Origin: AV40 sp963817335
GTDB lineage: Bacteria; Verrucomicrobiota; Verrucomicrobiia; Chthoniobacterales; UBA10450
Reading direction: 5' to 3'
DNA length: 64,000 nucleotides
NCBI GenBank assembly: GCA_963817335.1
Contig: CAWFNX010000005.1
Location: 434,001 to 498,000 of the forward strand
Shown here: one piece after another, positions 40,856-49,701 of the stretch
How the letters are laid out: the number at the start of each line of letters is the position of its first letter
Position numbering within the stretch: the stretch's first letter is position 1
Notes under the pieces: model-generated
Databases searched by the model: none
Told to the model about the DNA's origin: nothing
The model's input: the letters and a program-made list of their open reading frames with translations, nothing else
Program-made: the position numbers and the translations under genes

Positions 40856-43094
40856 TGGCGTCAGTCGAGACTACGGACCAAAGCGGACTGGAGAGGAGCA
40901 GTCGGCCGAAGTCGGCCTGAAAGTTGAACGGATTCTCGCGCATCATCCGGAAGTGAAGCGAGTCCGGATCGACTCCAAGGCACGCGAAATCGATCTCGGA
41001 TTCTACCGGGCGCCGCCGAAGAGGCTTCTGCAACGAGTTACGACCAATGTGCACCGGGAGTTCGATGGTCAGTGGCGAATCTCAGTGGCGCGGAACGGTG
41101 GCTCGCCGCTCTTTCACGAACATCACATCAACGATCATGTTTTGGAATTTCATCGCGCGCATCCGCCGCATGAAGAGCGCGTCATTTGGCAGCGCATTCC
41201 GTTGCCACGTTGGCGCAATCGCCCGACGCCCCCGGCCGTTCCGCACGATTATCGGATCATGCTCCCGCTCGTTGCCGTCTGCGGCGCGACCACGCTCGCC
41301 GGTTTCCTTTTACAGCGCGCCGGATTTTCAAGCGCGTGGATCATTATTTTGTTCGCGACCGCTTATCTTTCCGGCGGTTGGTTTGCGACTCAGGATGTCT
41401 GGCGCGGTCTGAAGCAGCATAAGATAGACATCCAGTTTTTGATGATCTTTGTCGCGCTTGGCGCGGCCACGGTCCGGGCTTGGACCGAAGGCGCTGCTTT
41501 ACTGTTCCTTTTTTCGCTGAGCAACGCGCTCGAACAATTCGCCAATTATCGCACGAACAAGACCATCGAGTCGCTTTTAAAGACGGCGCCGCAACGCGCT
41601 TTGCGACGCGATGGCGAATCGTGGATCGATGTTCCGATTGAAGAAGTCCGGCGCGGCGATGAGCTGCTCATCAAGGCCGGCGAATTGTTCTCTGTCGATG
41701 GCGTCATCATTGAGGGCGCGACTTCGGCAGATGAATCGGCGCTGACCGGTGAATCATTGCCGGTTCCAAAACGAAACGGGGATTCCGTCAGCAGCGGCAC
41801 GCTCAATCTGGATGGGCAGGCGGTGATTCGCGTCGCGCGGCCGGCTGAGGACAGCGCGCTCCACCGAATTCTTGAGCTGATCGAGACAGCTCAGCAGCAA
41901 AAGGCGCCGGCCCAAAGATTCACCGATGCATTCAGTCGTTACTACACCTGGTTCGCGCTCAGTCTGAGCGCAGTCGTTTTTGTAATTTTGTTTTCGCAAA
42001 AGCCTTTCACTGAAGCGTTCTATCGCACGATGACATTGCTTGTTGTGGCATCGCCTTGCGCATTGGTTCTTTCGATCCCGTCGGCGATCCTGGTCGCGAT
42101 TGCTGCCGGTGCCCGCAACGGCATTTTGTTCCGCGGCGGGGTCGCGATTGAAACTCTCGCGAGTGTTAATCAATTCGCCTTCGACAAAACCGGAACTCTG
42201 ACCACGGGCGCATTGGTCGTCCGTAAGATCGATAGTCTCGATGCGCGGCCCGAAGACGAAGCGCTTGCGATTGCCGCCGCCGTGGCAAAGTTTTCCACTC
42301 ATCCACTCGCGCGCGCGATTGTTCAGGAAGCGGAGAAGCGTTGCCTCGCGCCGCCGAAGGCAACCGATTTCCAAAACATCCCGGGCTTCGGAATGGAAGC
42401 TTCAGTCAACGGCGAACAAATCCTGGTCGGCAATCGCCGGCTTCTCCTTGATCGAGCGATTCAGTTTCCCGCATTCTCGAGTGGGAGCGACGCCGAAGTT
42501 TGGGTCGCCGGGCATCGACCGATTGCGATCATTTTCTTGCGCGATCAAGTTCGTCCCGCTGCCTGGGGCGTGATCGAGTTCTTGAAACGAAATTCAATCG
42601 CGGTCGCGCTTCTAACCGGTGACCGCGCGCCGGCCGCCGATGCGGTAGCGCGTCAGGTTGGAATCGAGGAGGTGCATGCCGAAATCGCGCCCGCTGCAAA
42701 ACTGCAGTGCGTTCACCGTTGGCGGCAGCAGGGAAAGAAAGTCGCGATGGTTGGCGATGGGATTAACGATGCGCCAAGTCTAACGGCTGCCGATGTCGCC
42801 ATCGGAATGGGCGCGCGGGGATCTGATGCTGCGCTCGAGCAAGCTGACGTGATTTTGATGCATGACAAGATCGAGAACGTCGAACACGCCGTCACCCTGA
42901 GTCGGCGCGCGCGATCCATCATTCGTCAGAACATCGTGATTTCACTTAGCGTCATACTGCTTCTCGTTACATCAGCGCTCGCTCAAAAAATCAATCTCAC
43001 TGTCGGCGTGCTAGGCCACGAAGGCAGCACGGTTGTTGTGGTCTTGAACGCGCTCCGGCTTCTGGGTTTTCGCGGCCAAAAACCCGGCGCGTGA
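40818..43094 (+). CDS. P1B-4-type heavy-metal ATPase
   Basis: This metal pump of about 758 residues has eight membrane helices expected, actuator ESALTGESLPVPKRNGD, channel motif VVASPCALVLS, phosphorylation site FAFDKTGTLTTGA, HP motif FSTHPLARAI, hinge MVGDGINDAPSLTAADVAIG, and final helix motif GHEGSTVVVVLNALR. SPC plus HEGST defines the P1B-4 group (Co, Fe, Zn or similar export). An N-terminal HMA-like domain (VERILAHHPEVKRVRID) has no CXXC. The His-rich segment FHEHHINDHVLEFHRAHPPH may bind metal instead. The start is uncertain: the frame is open to 40506, but only sequence after about 40890 is protein-like. Confidence 0.9.
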   Translation: MHCSFIAPSRKRSGVSRDYGPKRTGEEQSAEVGLKVERILAHHPEVKRVRIDSKAREIDLGFYRAPPKRLLQRVTTNVHREFDGQWRISVARNGGSPLFHEHHINDHVLEFHRAHPPHEERVIWQRIPLPRWRNRPTPPAVPHDYRIMLPLVAVCGATTLAGFLLQRAGFSSAWIIILFATAYLSGGWFATQDVWRGLKQHKIDIQFLMIFVALGAATVRAWTEGAALLFLFSLSNALEQFANYRTNKTIESLLKTAPQRALRRDGESWIDVPIEEVRRGDELLIKAGELFSVDGVIIEGATSADESALTGESLPVPKRNGDSVSSGTLNLDGQAVIRVARPAEDSALHRILELIETAQQQKAPAQRFTDAFSRYYTWFALSLSAVVFVILFSQKPFTEAFYRTMTLLVVASPCALVLSIPSAILVAIAAGARNGILFRGGVAIETLASVNQFAFDKTGTLTTGALVVRKIDSLDARPEDEALAIAAAVAKFSTHPLARAIVQEAEKRCLAPPKATDFQNIPGFGMEASVNGEQILVGNRRLLLDRAIQFPAFSSGSDAEVWVAGHRPIAIIFLRDQVRPAAWGVIEFLKRNSIAVALLTGDRAPAADAVARQVGIEEVHAEIAPAAKLQCVHRWRQQGKKVAMVGDGINDAPSLTAADVAIGMGARGSDAALEQADVILMHDKIENVEHAVTLSRRARSIIRQNIVISLSVILLLVTSALAQKINLTVGVLGHEGSTVVVVLNALRLLGFRGQKPGA

Positions 43095-43175
43095 AGCCGG
43101 CTTCAGCTTTCTTCGCGCTCAGGCGGCATTATGTTTCGGCCTTGAAGGCGATGGTGTCGACCTTAAGCTAGAACA

Positions 43176-43703
43176 ATGGAAGAGGCCGAAGTTCCGCTGG
43201 AAGGTTTGCACGAAGAGATTCATCACCGGGCTGAGCATGGCGGCGAAAAATGGATTTCATGGGTCGCGCTTAGCACCGCAATTCTTGCCGTTCTCGCCGC
43301 CATTGCCGCATTGCTTTCCGGAATGCACGCCAACGAAGCAATGATGAGTCAGATCGAGTCCTCCGATCAATGGGCCTATTATCAAGCTAAGGGAGTCAAG
43401 GCCGCTGTGCTCGACGCGAAGATGTCTCTGAGCGGCGCTGCCGCCACCGAAGAAGACAAGGCAAAGGCCGAACGATATCAGGAAGAACAAAAGGAGATTC
43501 AGAAAGAGGCGAACGAAAAGCAGAACGAGGCGAAATCTAATTTTCACCAGCACGAAATCTTAGCCCGTGGCGTGACCATGTTTCAGATTGCCATCGCGAT
43601 TGCCGCGATCGCCGCGCTCACCAAAAAGCCTCGTTTTTGGATCGTGAGTTTGGTCTTCGGTATTGCCGGCTGCGTTTTTCTGGCGCTCGGTTTAATGCAT
43701 TGA
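43176..43703 (+). CDS. DUF4337 membrane protein
   Basis: This 175-residue protein has one N-terminal membrane helix (WVALSTAILAVLAAIAALLSG), a long charged coiled coil (about 90-125, rich in EEQKEIQKEANEKQNEA) and two C-terminal helices (FQIAIAIAAIAALTKKPRFW and VSLVFGIAGCVFLALGL). This is the layout of DUF4337, found widely in Gram-negative bacteria without known function. It starts 81 bases after the metal ATPase and one base before ruvC. Confidence 0.88.
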   Translation: MEEAEVPLEGLHEEIHHRAEHGGEKWISWVALSTAILAVLAAIAALLSGMHANEAMMSQIESSDQWAYYQAKGVKAAVLDAKMSLSGAAATEEDKAKAERYQEEQKEIQKEANEKQNEAKSNFHQHEILARGVTMFQIAIAIAAIAALTKKPRFWIVSLVFGIAGCVFLALGLMH

Positions 43704-43704
43704 G

Positions 43705-44208
43705 ATGCGTGTTCTCGCCATTGACGCTTCCTTGCGCAACACCGGCGTCGCGGTGGTCGATGCAAATAACGGAAAAGCACGCGCGCTTTACTTCGGCACA
43801 ATCCATAACGCCCAATCGGTCCGTTCCTCATCGTGCCTGGTCGCGATCCGCGATCAGCTCGCCCAATTGATACGACAACACGAACCGGATTGTTGCGCGC
43901 TGGAATCGGTTATCTACGTCCAGAGCCACAAGACCGCTATTCTGCTTGGCGCGGCGCGCGGGGCGGCGATTCTCGCCGCGGCGGAAAATGGGCTCCCGGT
44001 TTTTGAATATCCGCCGACGCGAATCAAACAGGCGACGGTCGGTCGCGGCGGCGCGGGAAAAACTCAAGTCGCATTTATGGTGCGGGCGCTTCTTGGTTTG
44101 ACCGAAACACCGGACGACGACGCCGCTGACGCGCTTGCGATCGGGCTAACCCACCTGCGGGCGCAAGAAACCGCGCGGATGGGAGTTCCCGGAGCCAAAC
44201 AAATATGA
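43705..44208 (+). CDS. ruvC: Holliday junction resolvase RuvC
   Basis: This 167-residue nuclease of the RuvC family begins VLAIDASLRNTGVAVVDANN (first catalytic Asp). It has ALESVIYVQSHKTAILLGAARG (Glu), EYPPTRIKQATVGRGGAGKTQV (the conserved K-x-x-V-x-G-x-G-x-A segment) and DDDAADALAIGLTHL (two final acidic residues). It cuts four-way junctions in recombination. It starts one base after the DUF4337 stop and overlaps lipB by four bases. ruvA and ruvB are not nearby. Confidence 0.93.
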   Translation: MRVLAIDASLRNTGVAVVDANNGKARALYFGTIHNAQSVRSSSCLVAIRDQLAQLIRQHEPDCCALESVIYVQSHKTAILLGAARGAAILAAAENGLPVFEYPPTRIKQATVGRGGAGKTQVAFMVRALLGLTETPDDDAADALAIGLTHLRAQETARMGVPGAKQI

Positions 44209-44972
44209 TTCCGCCTTCGAGTGACTCCGGCGTGACAAGCGATCTGCGAATCAGGCGGCTTGGCCGAATCAATTTCGCAGACGCGCTCGCGCTCCAGGAG
44301 GAGATCGTGGCGGGCAAACGCCAAGACCCGGATGCTCCCGACGAAATCCTGCTGCTCGAACACGAGCCGGTCTACACCATCGGTCGCAATCCGGACAAAT
44401 CGAGCTTGTTAGGCGCAGCGCATTTGCCGCATCCGCTGTTCGCAATCAATCGCGGCGGTCAGGCAACTTATCACGGCCCCGGCCAATTGATGGGTTATCC
44501 GATCATCGACCTCCGCCAATGTGGCCAGGATTTGCACCGCTATTTGCGCTGGCTTGAGCAAACCCTGATTGATTTTCTTGCGCGTCGAGAAATTTCGGCG
44601 ACGCGACGCGAAGGTTTGACCGGAGTTTGGGTCGGGAATGGAGCCGACGGGAGTCGAGCGACATGGACGGGACAGCCCGCGAGGGTTGGCGAGCCGGGAG
44701 GCGAGTCAATCAATCGCAAAATTGCGTCGATCGGCGTCGGCGTCCGACATTGGATCACGATGCATGGCTTCGCGCTTAATGTTTGCGGGGATCTGTCGCC
44801 GTTCGCGCACATTGTTCCGTGCGGGATTTCGAACGTCGCGATGACTTCGATCGAAAAGGAAGCCGGGAAATCCATTTCCTTTATCAATGTTGCCCTCGAG
44901 TTCGAAGAAGCTGTCCGCGAGAAAATTTCCGAGCTGCGATGCAATCGAGAAGCGCGCGCAATCTCGCGCTAA
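44205..44972 (+). CDS. lipB: Octanoyl-[acyl-carrier-protein] transferase LipB with a 26-residue insert
   Basis: LipB attaches octanoate to lipoyl domains. The 255-residue protein shows LLLEHEPVYTIGRNPD, NRGGQATYHGPGQLMGYPIIDL, RKIASIGVGVRHWITMHGFALN and HIVPCGISNVAMTSIEKEAG, including the catalytic Cys of PCG and Lys of RKIAS. Between TGVWVG and RKIAS, normally adjacent, are 26 extra residues (44637-44714, NGADGSRATWTGQPARVGEP and on), rich in Gly, Arg and Pro. The insert lies next to the active site. The reading frame is intact. Confidence 0.92.
   Translation: MIPPSSDSGVTSDLRIRRLGRINFADALALQEEIVAGKRQDPDAPDEILLLEHEPVYTIGRNPDKSSLLGAAHLPHPLFAINRGGQATYHGPGQLMGYPIIDLRQCGQDLHRYLRWLEQTLIDFLARREISATRREGLTGVWVGNGADGSRATWTGQPARVGEPGGESINRKIASIGVGVRHWITMHGFALNVCGDLSPFAHIVPCGISNVAMTSIEKEAGKSISFINVALEFEEAVREKISELRCNREARAISR
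44637..44714. repeat. In-frame insertion within lipB, possible repeat-derived
   Basis: This 78-base segment encodes the extra residues between two LipB motifs that are contiguous in relatives. It is GC-rich with short complementary stretches (GGCGAGCC, GACGGGACAGCCC) and reads like an intergenic repeat translated in frame. No second copy was found in the window by eye. Confidence 0.4.
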
Positions 44973-44984
44973 CGAATAAGGATT

Positions 44985-45803
44985 ATGATTGATCTCGAAG
45001 ACAATTTTGGCGACGTCGTTGGCAAAGCCCAACGCGGTTTGGGTATCTCAGATAGCGAGTTGGCGAAGAAATCCGGCGCCGATCCAAAGGCAATCCACAA
45101 AGTGCGGGATGGCCAAGTTGACGAAGCGACACTTCGCGCGATTGCGCCGGCTTTGAATCTGGATGGAGACGCGCTGGTCGATCTAGCCCAGGGCAAATAC
45201 AAACCAAGTGCGATCGAGAATTTCGATGGGCTTGCCCAGTTTTCCACCAGCTACAATGGGATGTTAGTAAATGCGTATCTGGTTTGGGATCCCGGCTCAA
45301 AGCACGCGGTTGCCTTTGATACCGGCGCTGATTCGAGCACGATGCTTAAGCTCGCGACCAAGGAAAATCTCAGCATCAAGATGATTTTACTGACCCACGC
45401 GCATCCGGACCATGTAGCGGATCTGCCGCGGCTGCGCGAAGAAACCGGCGCTCAGATTTTTGCTCCGACCCGCGAACCTGTTCCCGGCGCGGAAAACATC
45501 GACGAAGGAAAACATTTTAACCTGGGCAAGATCGACATCGAAGCACGTCTGACCTGGGGACATTCGCCCGGCGGAATGACTTTTGTCTGCACTGGTCTCG
45601 CGCGGCCGATCGCCATCGTCGGCGATTCGATGTTTGCTGGCTCAATGGGTGGGGGCAGCGTTTCCTACAATGACGCTGTGCGAAATAATCTGGAGAAAAT
45701 TTTAACGTTGCCCGATGAAGCCATCATTTGTCCCGGCCACGGGCCGATGACGAGCGTCGGCGAAGAGAAAAAACACAACCCGTTTTTTGTCCATAGAGTT
45801 TGA
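44985..45803 (+). CDS. Metallo-beta-lactamase fold hydrolase with N-terminal helix-turn-helix
   Basis: This 272-residue protein joins an XRE-like helix-turn-helix (about 5-65: LGISDSELAKKSGADPKAIHKVRDGQ) to a metallo-beta-lactamase domain with LLTHAHPDHVADLPRL, LTWGHSPGGMTFV, IAIVGDSMF and IICPGHGPMTS, the full set of metal ligands of glyoxalase II-like hydrolases. The combination suggests a DNA-binding or self-regulating hydrolase. The start of the dehydrogenase gene overlaps its stop by four bases. Confidence 0.88.
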   Translation: MIDLEDNFGDVVGKAQRGLGISDSELAKKSGADPKAIHKVRDGQVDEATLRAIAPALNLDGDALVDLAQGKYKPSAIENFDGLAQFSTSYNGMLVNAYLVWDPGSKHAVAFDTGADSSTMLKLATKENLSIKMILLTHAHPDHVADLPRLREETGAQIFAPTREPVPGAENIDEGKHFNLGKIDIEARLTWGHSPGGMTFVCTGLARPIAIVGDSMFAGSMGGGSVSYNDAVRNNLEKILTLPDEAIICPGHGPMTSVGEEKKHNPFFVHRV

Positions 45804-46702
45804 AGATGAATGTTGGATTTGTAGGAGTGGGTCGAATGGGCGCGAACATGGCGCGCCGGTTGAAGGACAGAAAATTTAACGTCACTGCGGTATTTGATTC
45901 GAACCGAAAAGTTGCAACCGATCTCGCGGCCGAGCTGGGTTGCGCGGCGGCCCAGGATTTGTCGCAGGTAACAGCTGAATCGGATGTGATCTTCACCGTT
46001 GTCACCGACGACAATGCAATGCGTAAAATTTTCTCCGGGACCGGCGACAATCTGCTCAAGAACGCCAGCGGAAAACTTTTCATTAATTGCGCCACGATTT
46101 CGCCGCAGGTGCACGTGGAAGTCGAGGAGTTGGCCCAAAAAGCCGGCGCGGAATCGCTCGAAGCCTGCATGGCGTCGAGCATCACCCAGGCGCGCGAAGG
46201 GAAACTCTATTTGATGTGCGGCGGGACCGAAAAAGCTTTTCGCAAAGCCGAACCGATTTTGAAAGAGCTTGCCGCCAGCGTGCGGTTCATCGGCAAAGCC
46301 GGCGAAGCGGCGAAAGTCAAAGCGCTGGTCAACATGGTGATGAACATCAATACCGCGGGACTGGCGGAAGGTCTCGGTCTCGGTGCTGCGCTCGGACTTG
46401 ATCTAAAAATGCTGCGCGAGGTCTTCGCCCAAACCGGCGCGAACTCGCGAGTTCTCGAGACCGACGGTGAAGACATGCAAAATCGCGATCACAGTTGCTT
46501 TTTCTCGGCCGCGCATGCAGCCAAAGACAGCGGTATCGCGCTTGAGCTTTCGCGCCAGCTGGGGCTCGAACTTCCACTCGCTCGCGCCACCAAAGAGCAA
46601 TACGAGCGCATGATCGCAGAAGGCCTTGGTGAACTCGACAAATCAGGCATCGCCGAGCTCACCTTCAAAGATCGCCATCAGCATTCGGGCGATCGTGTCT
46701 GA
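45800..46702 (+). CDS. Beta-hydroxyacid dehydrogenase (3-hydroxyisobutyrate dehydrogenase family)
   Basis: This is a 300-residue NAD(P)-dependent dehydrogenase. The Rossmann motif is VGFVGVGRMGANMARRL, the substrate loop CMASSITQAREGKLYLMCGG replaces the usual DAPVSGG form, and the catalytic Lys is in GKAGEAAKVKALVNMVM. The C-terminal helical domain includes KDSGIALELSRQLGLELPL. The substrate loop suggests it is not a typical 3-hydroxyisobutyrate enzyme; glyoxylate or succinic-semialdehyde reductase activity is possible. It is in an operon with the MBL protein. Confidence 0.88.
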   Translation: MKMNVGFVGVGRMGANMARRLKDRKFNVTAVFDSNRKVATDLAAELGCAAAQDLSQVTAESDVIFTVVTDDNAMRKIFSGTGDNLLKNASGKLFINCATISPQVHVEVEELAQKAGAESLEACMASSITQAREGKLYLMCGGTEKAFRKAEPILKELAASVRFIGKAGEAAKVKALVNMVMNINTAGLAEGLGLGAALGLDLKMLREVFAQTGANSRVLETDGEDMQNRDHSCFFSAAHAAKDSGIALELSRQLGLELPLARATKEQYERMIAEGLGELDKSGIAELTFKDRHQHSGDRV

Positions 46703-46785
46703 AGGCCTGTCGGACAGTTCAAGAATTCCGGCGTGTCGAAAATTGCCAAAAACTAACGAACGATCAGGCCTTCTTTGTTTCGACT

Positions 46786-47550
46786 TCAATCCTCAGCGAC
46801 CTTTACACTTTTCTGCAGCCGTTGATGGCGAAACGTATTGTTTTCTCCCAAAGTTGCCCACGGCCCGCGCGGCACTTCGCTAAGGTCCACGAACCGCCAA
46901 TCGGTGACGTCGGTCTCTTTCAATCCGAGGTAGTCTCGCACAGCAGGGGAGACGTCGAGCCCTGCGCCCCTATTTAGATTGGGTTTTGGACGTTCGTTGC
47001 CAAACACGTATTGCCAATGATCCGTTCGGAATGGTCCTGCGTCCTCCCATTGCGCATAAGCGATTCGATTGCCTTTGCGGATCGCAACCCATCGATCTTT
47101 ACAAGTGGAAACAGCCGGGCCCCGATACGCTTCCTTAAACCACGGGACAACGCGAGGTGCTTCCGGTTGGTGGCCAGTATGCGCTTTATCGTTATAGGGA
47201 AGTGCGCAGTAAAAAGGGTTCTGCTTCGGTGTAAATCTTACCGGGATATAATTACTCCGATGGGCGGGATTTGGGTCATCAAAACCGCCGTAGTTTTTTG
47301 TCCACTGTTTGTCCCAGGCGCTTGTCCGATTCGGAACGAGATTGTGTCCAGCGGGCTGTTCGCCAATCCAAAAAACTGTTGTCACGATACTTGCCTTCCA
47401 CGGATAGCGACTTGAAGGCCGAGCGACGGACGATTTTCCGAAGAGGTGCTTTTCTGTTTTTGTGACTACTTCGATTTGAGCACCGAAGGACGGATCAAAT
47501 GCAGTGAAGAGCGCGAAACAAGCAAGGCCAAGTGAACAGCGTTTTCCCAT
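46786..47550 (-). CDS. Exported protein with a double-psi beta-barrel-like C-terminus
   Basis: This protein of about 254 residues has a signal peptide (MGKRCSLGLACFALFTAFDP then SFG) and a C-terminal region (AYAQWEDAGPFRTDHWQYVF, LNRGAGLDVSPAVRDYLGL) reminiscent of the RlpA-type double-psi beta-barrel motif DxGP...DLS. The middle is rich in Trp, Pro and Asn. An alternative ATG at 47574 adds eight residues. It stands alone between two operons. A peptidoglycan or extracellular binding role is possible but unproved. Confidence 0.6.
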   Translation of the reverse strand: MGKRCSLGLACFALFTAFDPSFGAQIEVVTKTEKHLFGKSSVARPSSRYPWKASIVTTVFWIGEQPAGHNLVPNRTSAWDKQWTKNYGGFDDPNPAHRSNYIPVRFTPKQNPFYCALPYNDKAHTGHQPEAPRVVPWFKEAYRGPAVSTCKDRWVAIRKGNRIAYAQWEDAGPFRTDHWQYVFGNERPKPNLNRGAGLDVSPAVRDYLGLKETDVTDWRFVDLSEVPRGPWATLGENNTFRHQRLQKSVKVAED

Positions 47551-47777
47551 AACTGCGTGAAGCCGCGAAGACATGCCTCACGTTCCGCGGTGGACGTTAT
47601 CACGTGAGTGCAAGATCGTCTAACCAAGCGCTTCAGCCAACCCGTGACCGAGAAGAAAATACAAAGATGAAATTAGAGAGCAGAAACTATTTAAGAAAGT
47701 TCGCTGTCGCCAACGGTGGCTGAGCTTATTCTCGTTAGATCGTGAAGCGCTAGACCGAATCGGGTGTAAGTTAGAGA

Positions 47778-49640
47778 ATGGGTGGGTTCCACGGCAGTCA
47801 CGCAGCAGGCTCGGACGATCCTTCTGATCGCGCCTCCCGGATGAAAACTGTCTGGCGGGTTTTTCGGTACTTGAAACATTATCCGGCGCTTGCGCTCGGG
47901 ATGCTGAGCTGCGCCATCGTCGGCACCTTGATGGTGCTGGTGTTCCCGCTGGTGACCAAAGAGGTTCTCGATGTCGTCATTAGGCAGCATCACCCGGAAA
48001 AATTAATTTCGCTGACTATGCTCGCGGTGCTGGCGGCGTTACTCCAAAACGGACTCAACTCATTACGGCTGGTTTTGAACAACACTTTCGAGCAGCGAGT
48101 GATTTTCGATCTCCGAAGCGATTTGTATTCGCACATTCAGTTCCTGCCGCTCAAGTGGTTCGACAATCGCGCTACGGGCGATCTCATGACCCGGCTTCTG
48201 GAGGATGTGACTTCGGTCGAGCGGGTGTTGATCGACGGCATCGAGCAAGGGGTCATGGCCGTCCTGCAAATAGTCGTCGTGTTTTGTTGGATGTGTTACC
48301 TGAGTTTCACGCTGACTCTGTTCGCGCTTAGCCCGGTGCCTTTTCTCGCCGGGGGCGCGCTCTGGTACACCCTGACTGCGCATCGGCGTTACCGATTGCA
48401 ACGCCGGGCCGCGTCCGCAATGAACGCGCTGCTGCACGATAATCTTTCCGGGATTCGACAAATCCGCAGCTTTGCCCGCGAAAAAGACGAGCACCGCCGG
48501 TTCAATCGGGTGAGCGACGAGCTTCGCCGGGCCACCCTGGTCGTGATGAAAGTGTGGGCAATGTACAACCCTTCCATGTATCTGATCGGCACCCTGGGAG
48601 TGATCGTCACCGTGTTTGTCGGAACCCAAGCCGTTCTCGCGGGAAGTATGCAGTTAGGCGCTCTAGTGGCGTTTCTGTTGTTAACCGGGTACCTTTATGA
48701 GCCGGTCGGAAAATTGCATCAGCTCAATCAATTGCTTCAGGCCGGTCGGGCAGCGGGCGAGCGCGTTTTCGAAATCATGGACGAAGCGATCGAGCCCGGC
48801 AGGTTAACCACCGGGACGACAAGCACGATTGTTGGCGACGTGCGGTACGAAGACGTCAGCTTCAGTTACAGCGGCGGCGGCCAATCGGCGCTGAATCACG
48901 TTACGTTTCATGCGCGACCGGGCGAGACCATCGCCCTGGTTGGCGCGACTGGCGCGGGGAAAACAACGCTGGTCAATTTATTGGTCCGCTTTTACGAGTT
49001 CAGCAGCGGCCAGATTTTGGTCGATGGGAAATCGATCCGCGATTACGACCTGGGCGCGCTCCGCGAATCGATAGGAGTCGTGACGCAGGAAAGTTTTCTG
49101 TTTAACGGAACGATCCGCGAAAACCTGCTGATGGGGCGGCCTGACGCGCAAGATGCCGATCTTTGGCGGGCGGTCGATGTCGCGAACGCGCGGGAGTTCA
49201 TCGAGCGATTGCCCGAGAAACTGGGGAGCGTGGTCGGCGAACGCGGCGTCAAGTTGAGTGTCGGTGAAAAACAACGGCTCTCCATCGCGCGCGCGTTATT
49301 GAAGGACCCGCCGATTCTGATTTTGGACGAAGCTACCGCGAGCGTGGACACAGCCACCGAGCGTCTGATTCAGGAAGCTCTGGAGCATTTGATGGCGAAT
49401 CGCACATCAATCGTAATCGCGCATCGGCTTTCGACGATTGTTCGTGCCGATCAGATCCTTGTGCTCGATCGCGGTCGCATTATTGAACGGGGCACGCACG
49501 AGGAGTTGATTGCGCATGGCGGCAAATATGCGCGATTGTGCGAGCAGAGTTTGCTCGAATCGCGACGTGACATTGACGAGGTCGCAGACGAATTGGAAGC
49601 GGCGCAGATTGAATCCCCAGACGAGGAAGTATCGATCTAG
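47778..49640 (+). CDS. MsbA-like ABC exporter, fused membrane and ATPase domains
   Basis: This is a 620-residue exporter half. Six membrane helices (about 35-330) are followed by an ATPase domain with Walker A VGATGAGKTTLVNLLVRF, Q-loop VVTQESFLFNGTIRENL, signature LSVGEKQRLSIARALL, Walker B ILILDEATASVD and H-loop VIAHRLSTI. It would act as a homodimer to move lipid, lipid A core or drugs across the inner membrane. The start may be 21 codons later, at MKTVWRVF. A palindromic repeat follows the gene. Confidence 0.92.
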   Translation: MGGFHGSHAAGSDDPSDRASRMKTVWRVFRYLKHYPALALGMLSCAIVGTLMVLVFPLVTKEVLDVVIRQHHPEKLISLTMLAVLAALLQNGLNSLRLVLNNTFEQRVIFDLRSDLYSHIQFLPLKWFDNRATGDLMTRLLEDVTSVERVLIDGIEQGVMAVLQIVVVFCWMCYLSFTLTLFALSPVPFLAGGALWYTLTAHRRYRLQRRAASAMNALLHDNLSGIRQIRSFAREKDEHRRFNRVSDELRRATLVVMKVWAMYNPSMYLIGTLGVIVTVFVGTQAVLAGSMQLGALVAFLLLTGYLYEPVGKLHQLNQLLQAGRAAGERVFEIMDEAIEPGRLTTGTTSTIVGDVRYEDVSFSYSGGGQSALNHVTFHARPGETIALVGATGAGKTTLVNLLVRFYEFSSGQILVDGKSIRDYDLGALRESIGVVTQESFLFNGTIRENLLMGRPDAQDADLWRAVDVANAREFIERLPEKLGSVVGERGVKLSVGEKQRLSIARALLKDPPILILDEATASVDTATERLIQEALEHLMANRTSIVIAHRLSTIVRADQILVLDRGRIIERGTHEELIAHGGKYARLCEQSLLESRRDIDEVADELEAAQIESPDEEVSI

Positions 49641-49646
49641 ATAGTT

Positions 49647-49701
49647 GGTAGGGGCGGTTCACCGAACCGCCCGCGGGCGATGGAGGTCAATCGCCCCTAC
49701 C
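49647..49701. repeat. Nested palindromic repeat between convergent genes
   Basis: Outer arms GGTAGGGGCG (49647-49656) and CGCCCCTACC (49692-49701) are perfect complements. Inside are GGCGGTTC-ACC-GAACCGCC and GGGCGAT-N6-AATCGCCC. It lies just after the ABC exporter stop and provides the last codons of the opposing GYF-domain gene (ending GRGD-stop). It may act as a bidirectional terminator. The form is typical of dispersed bacterial palindromic repeats. Confidence 0.7.
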
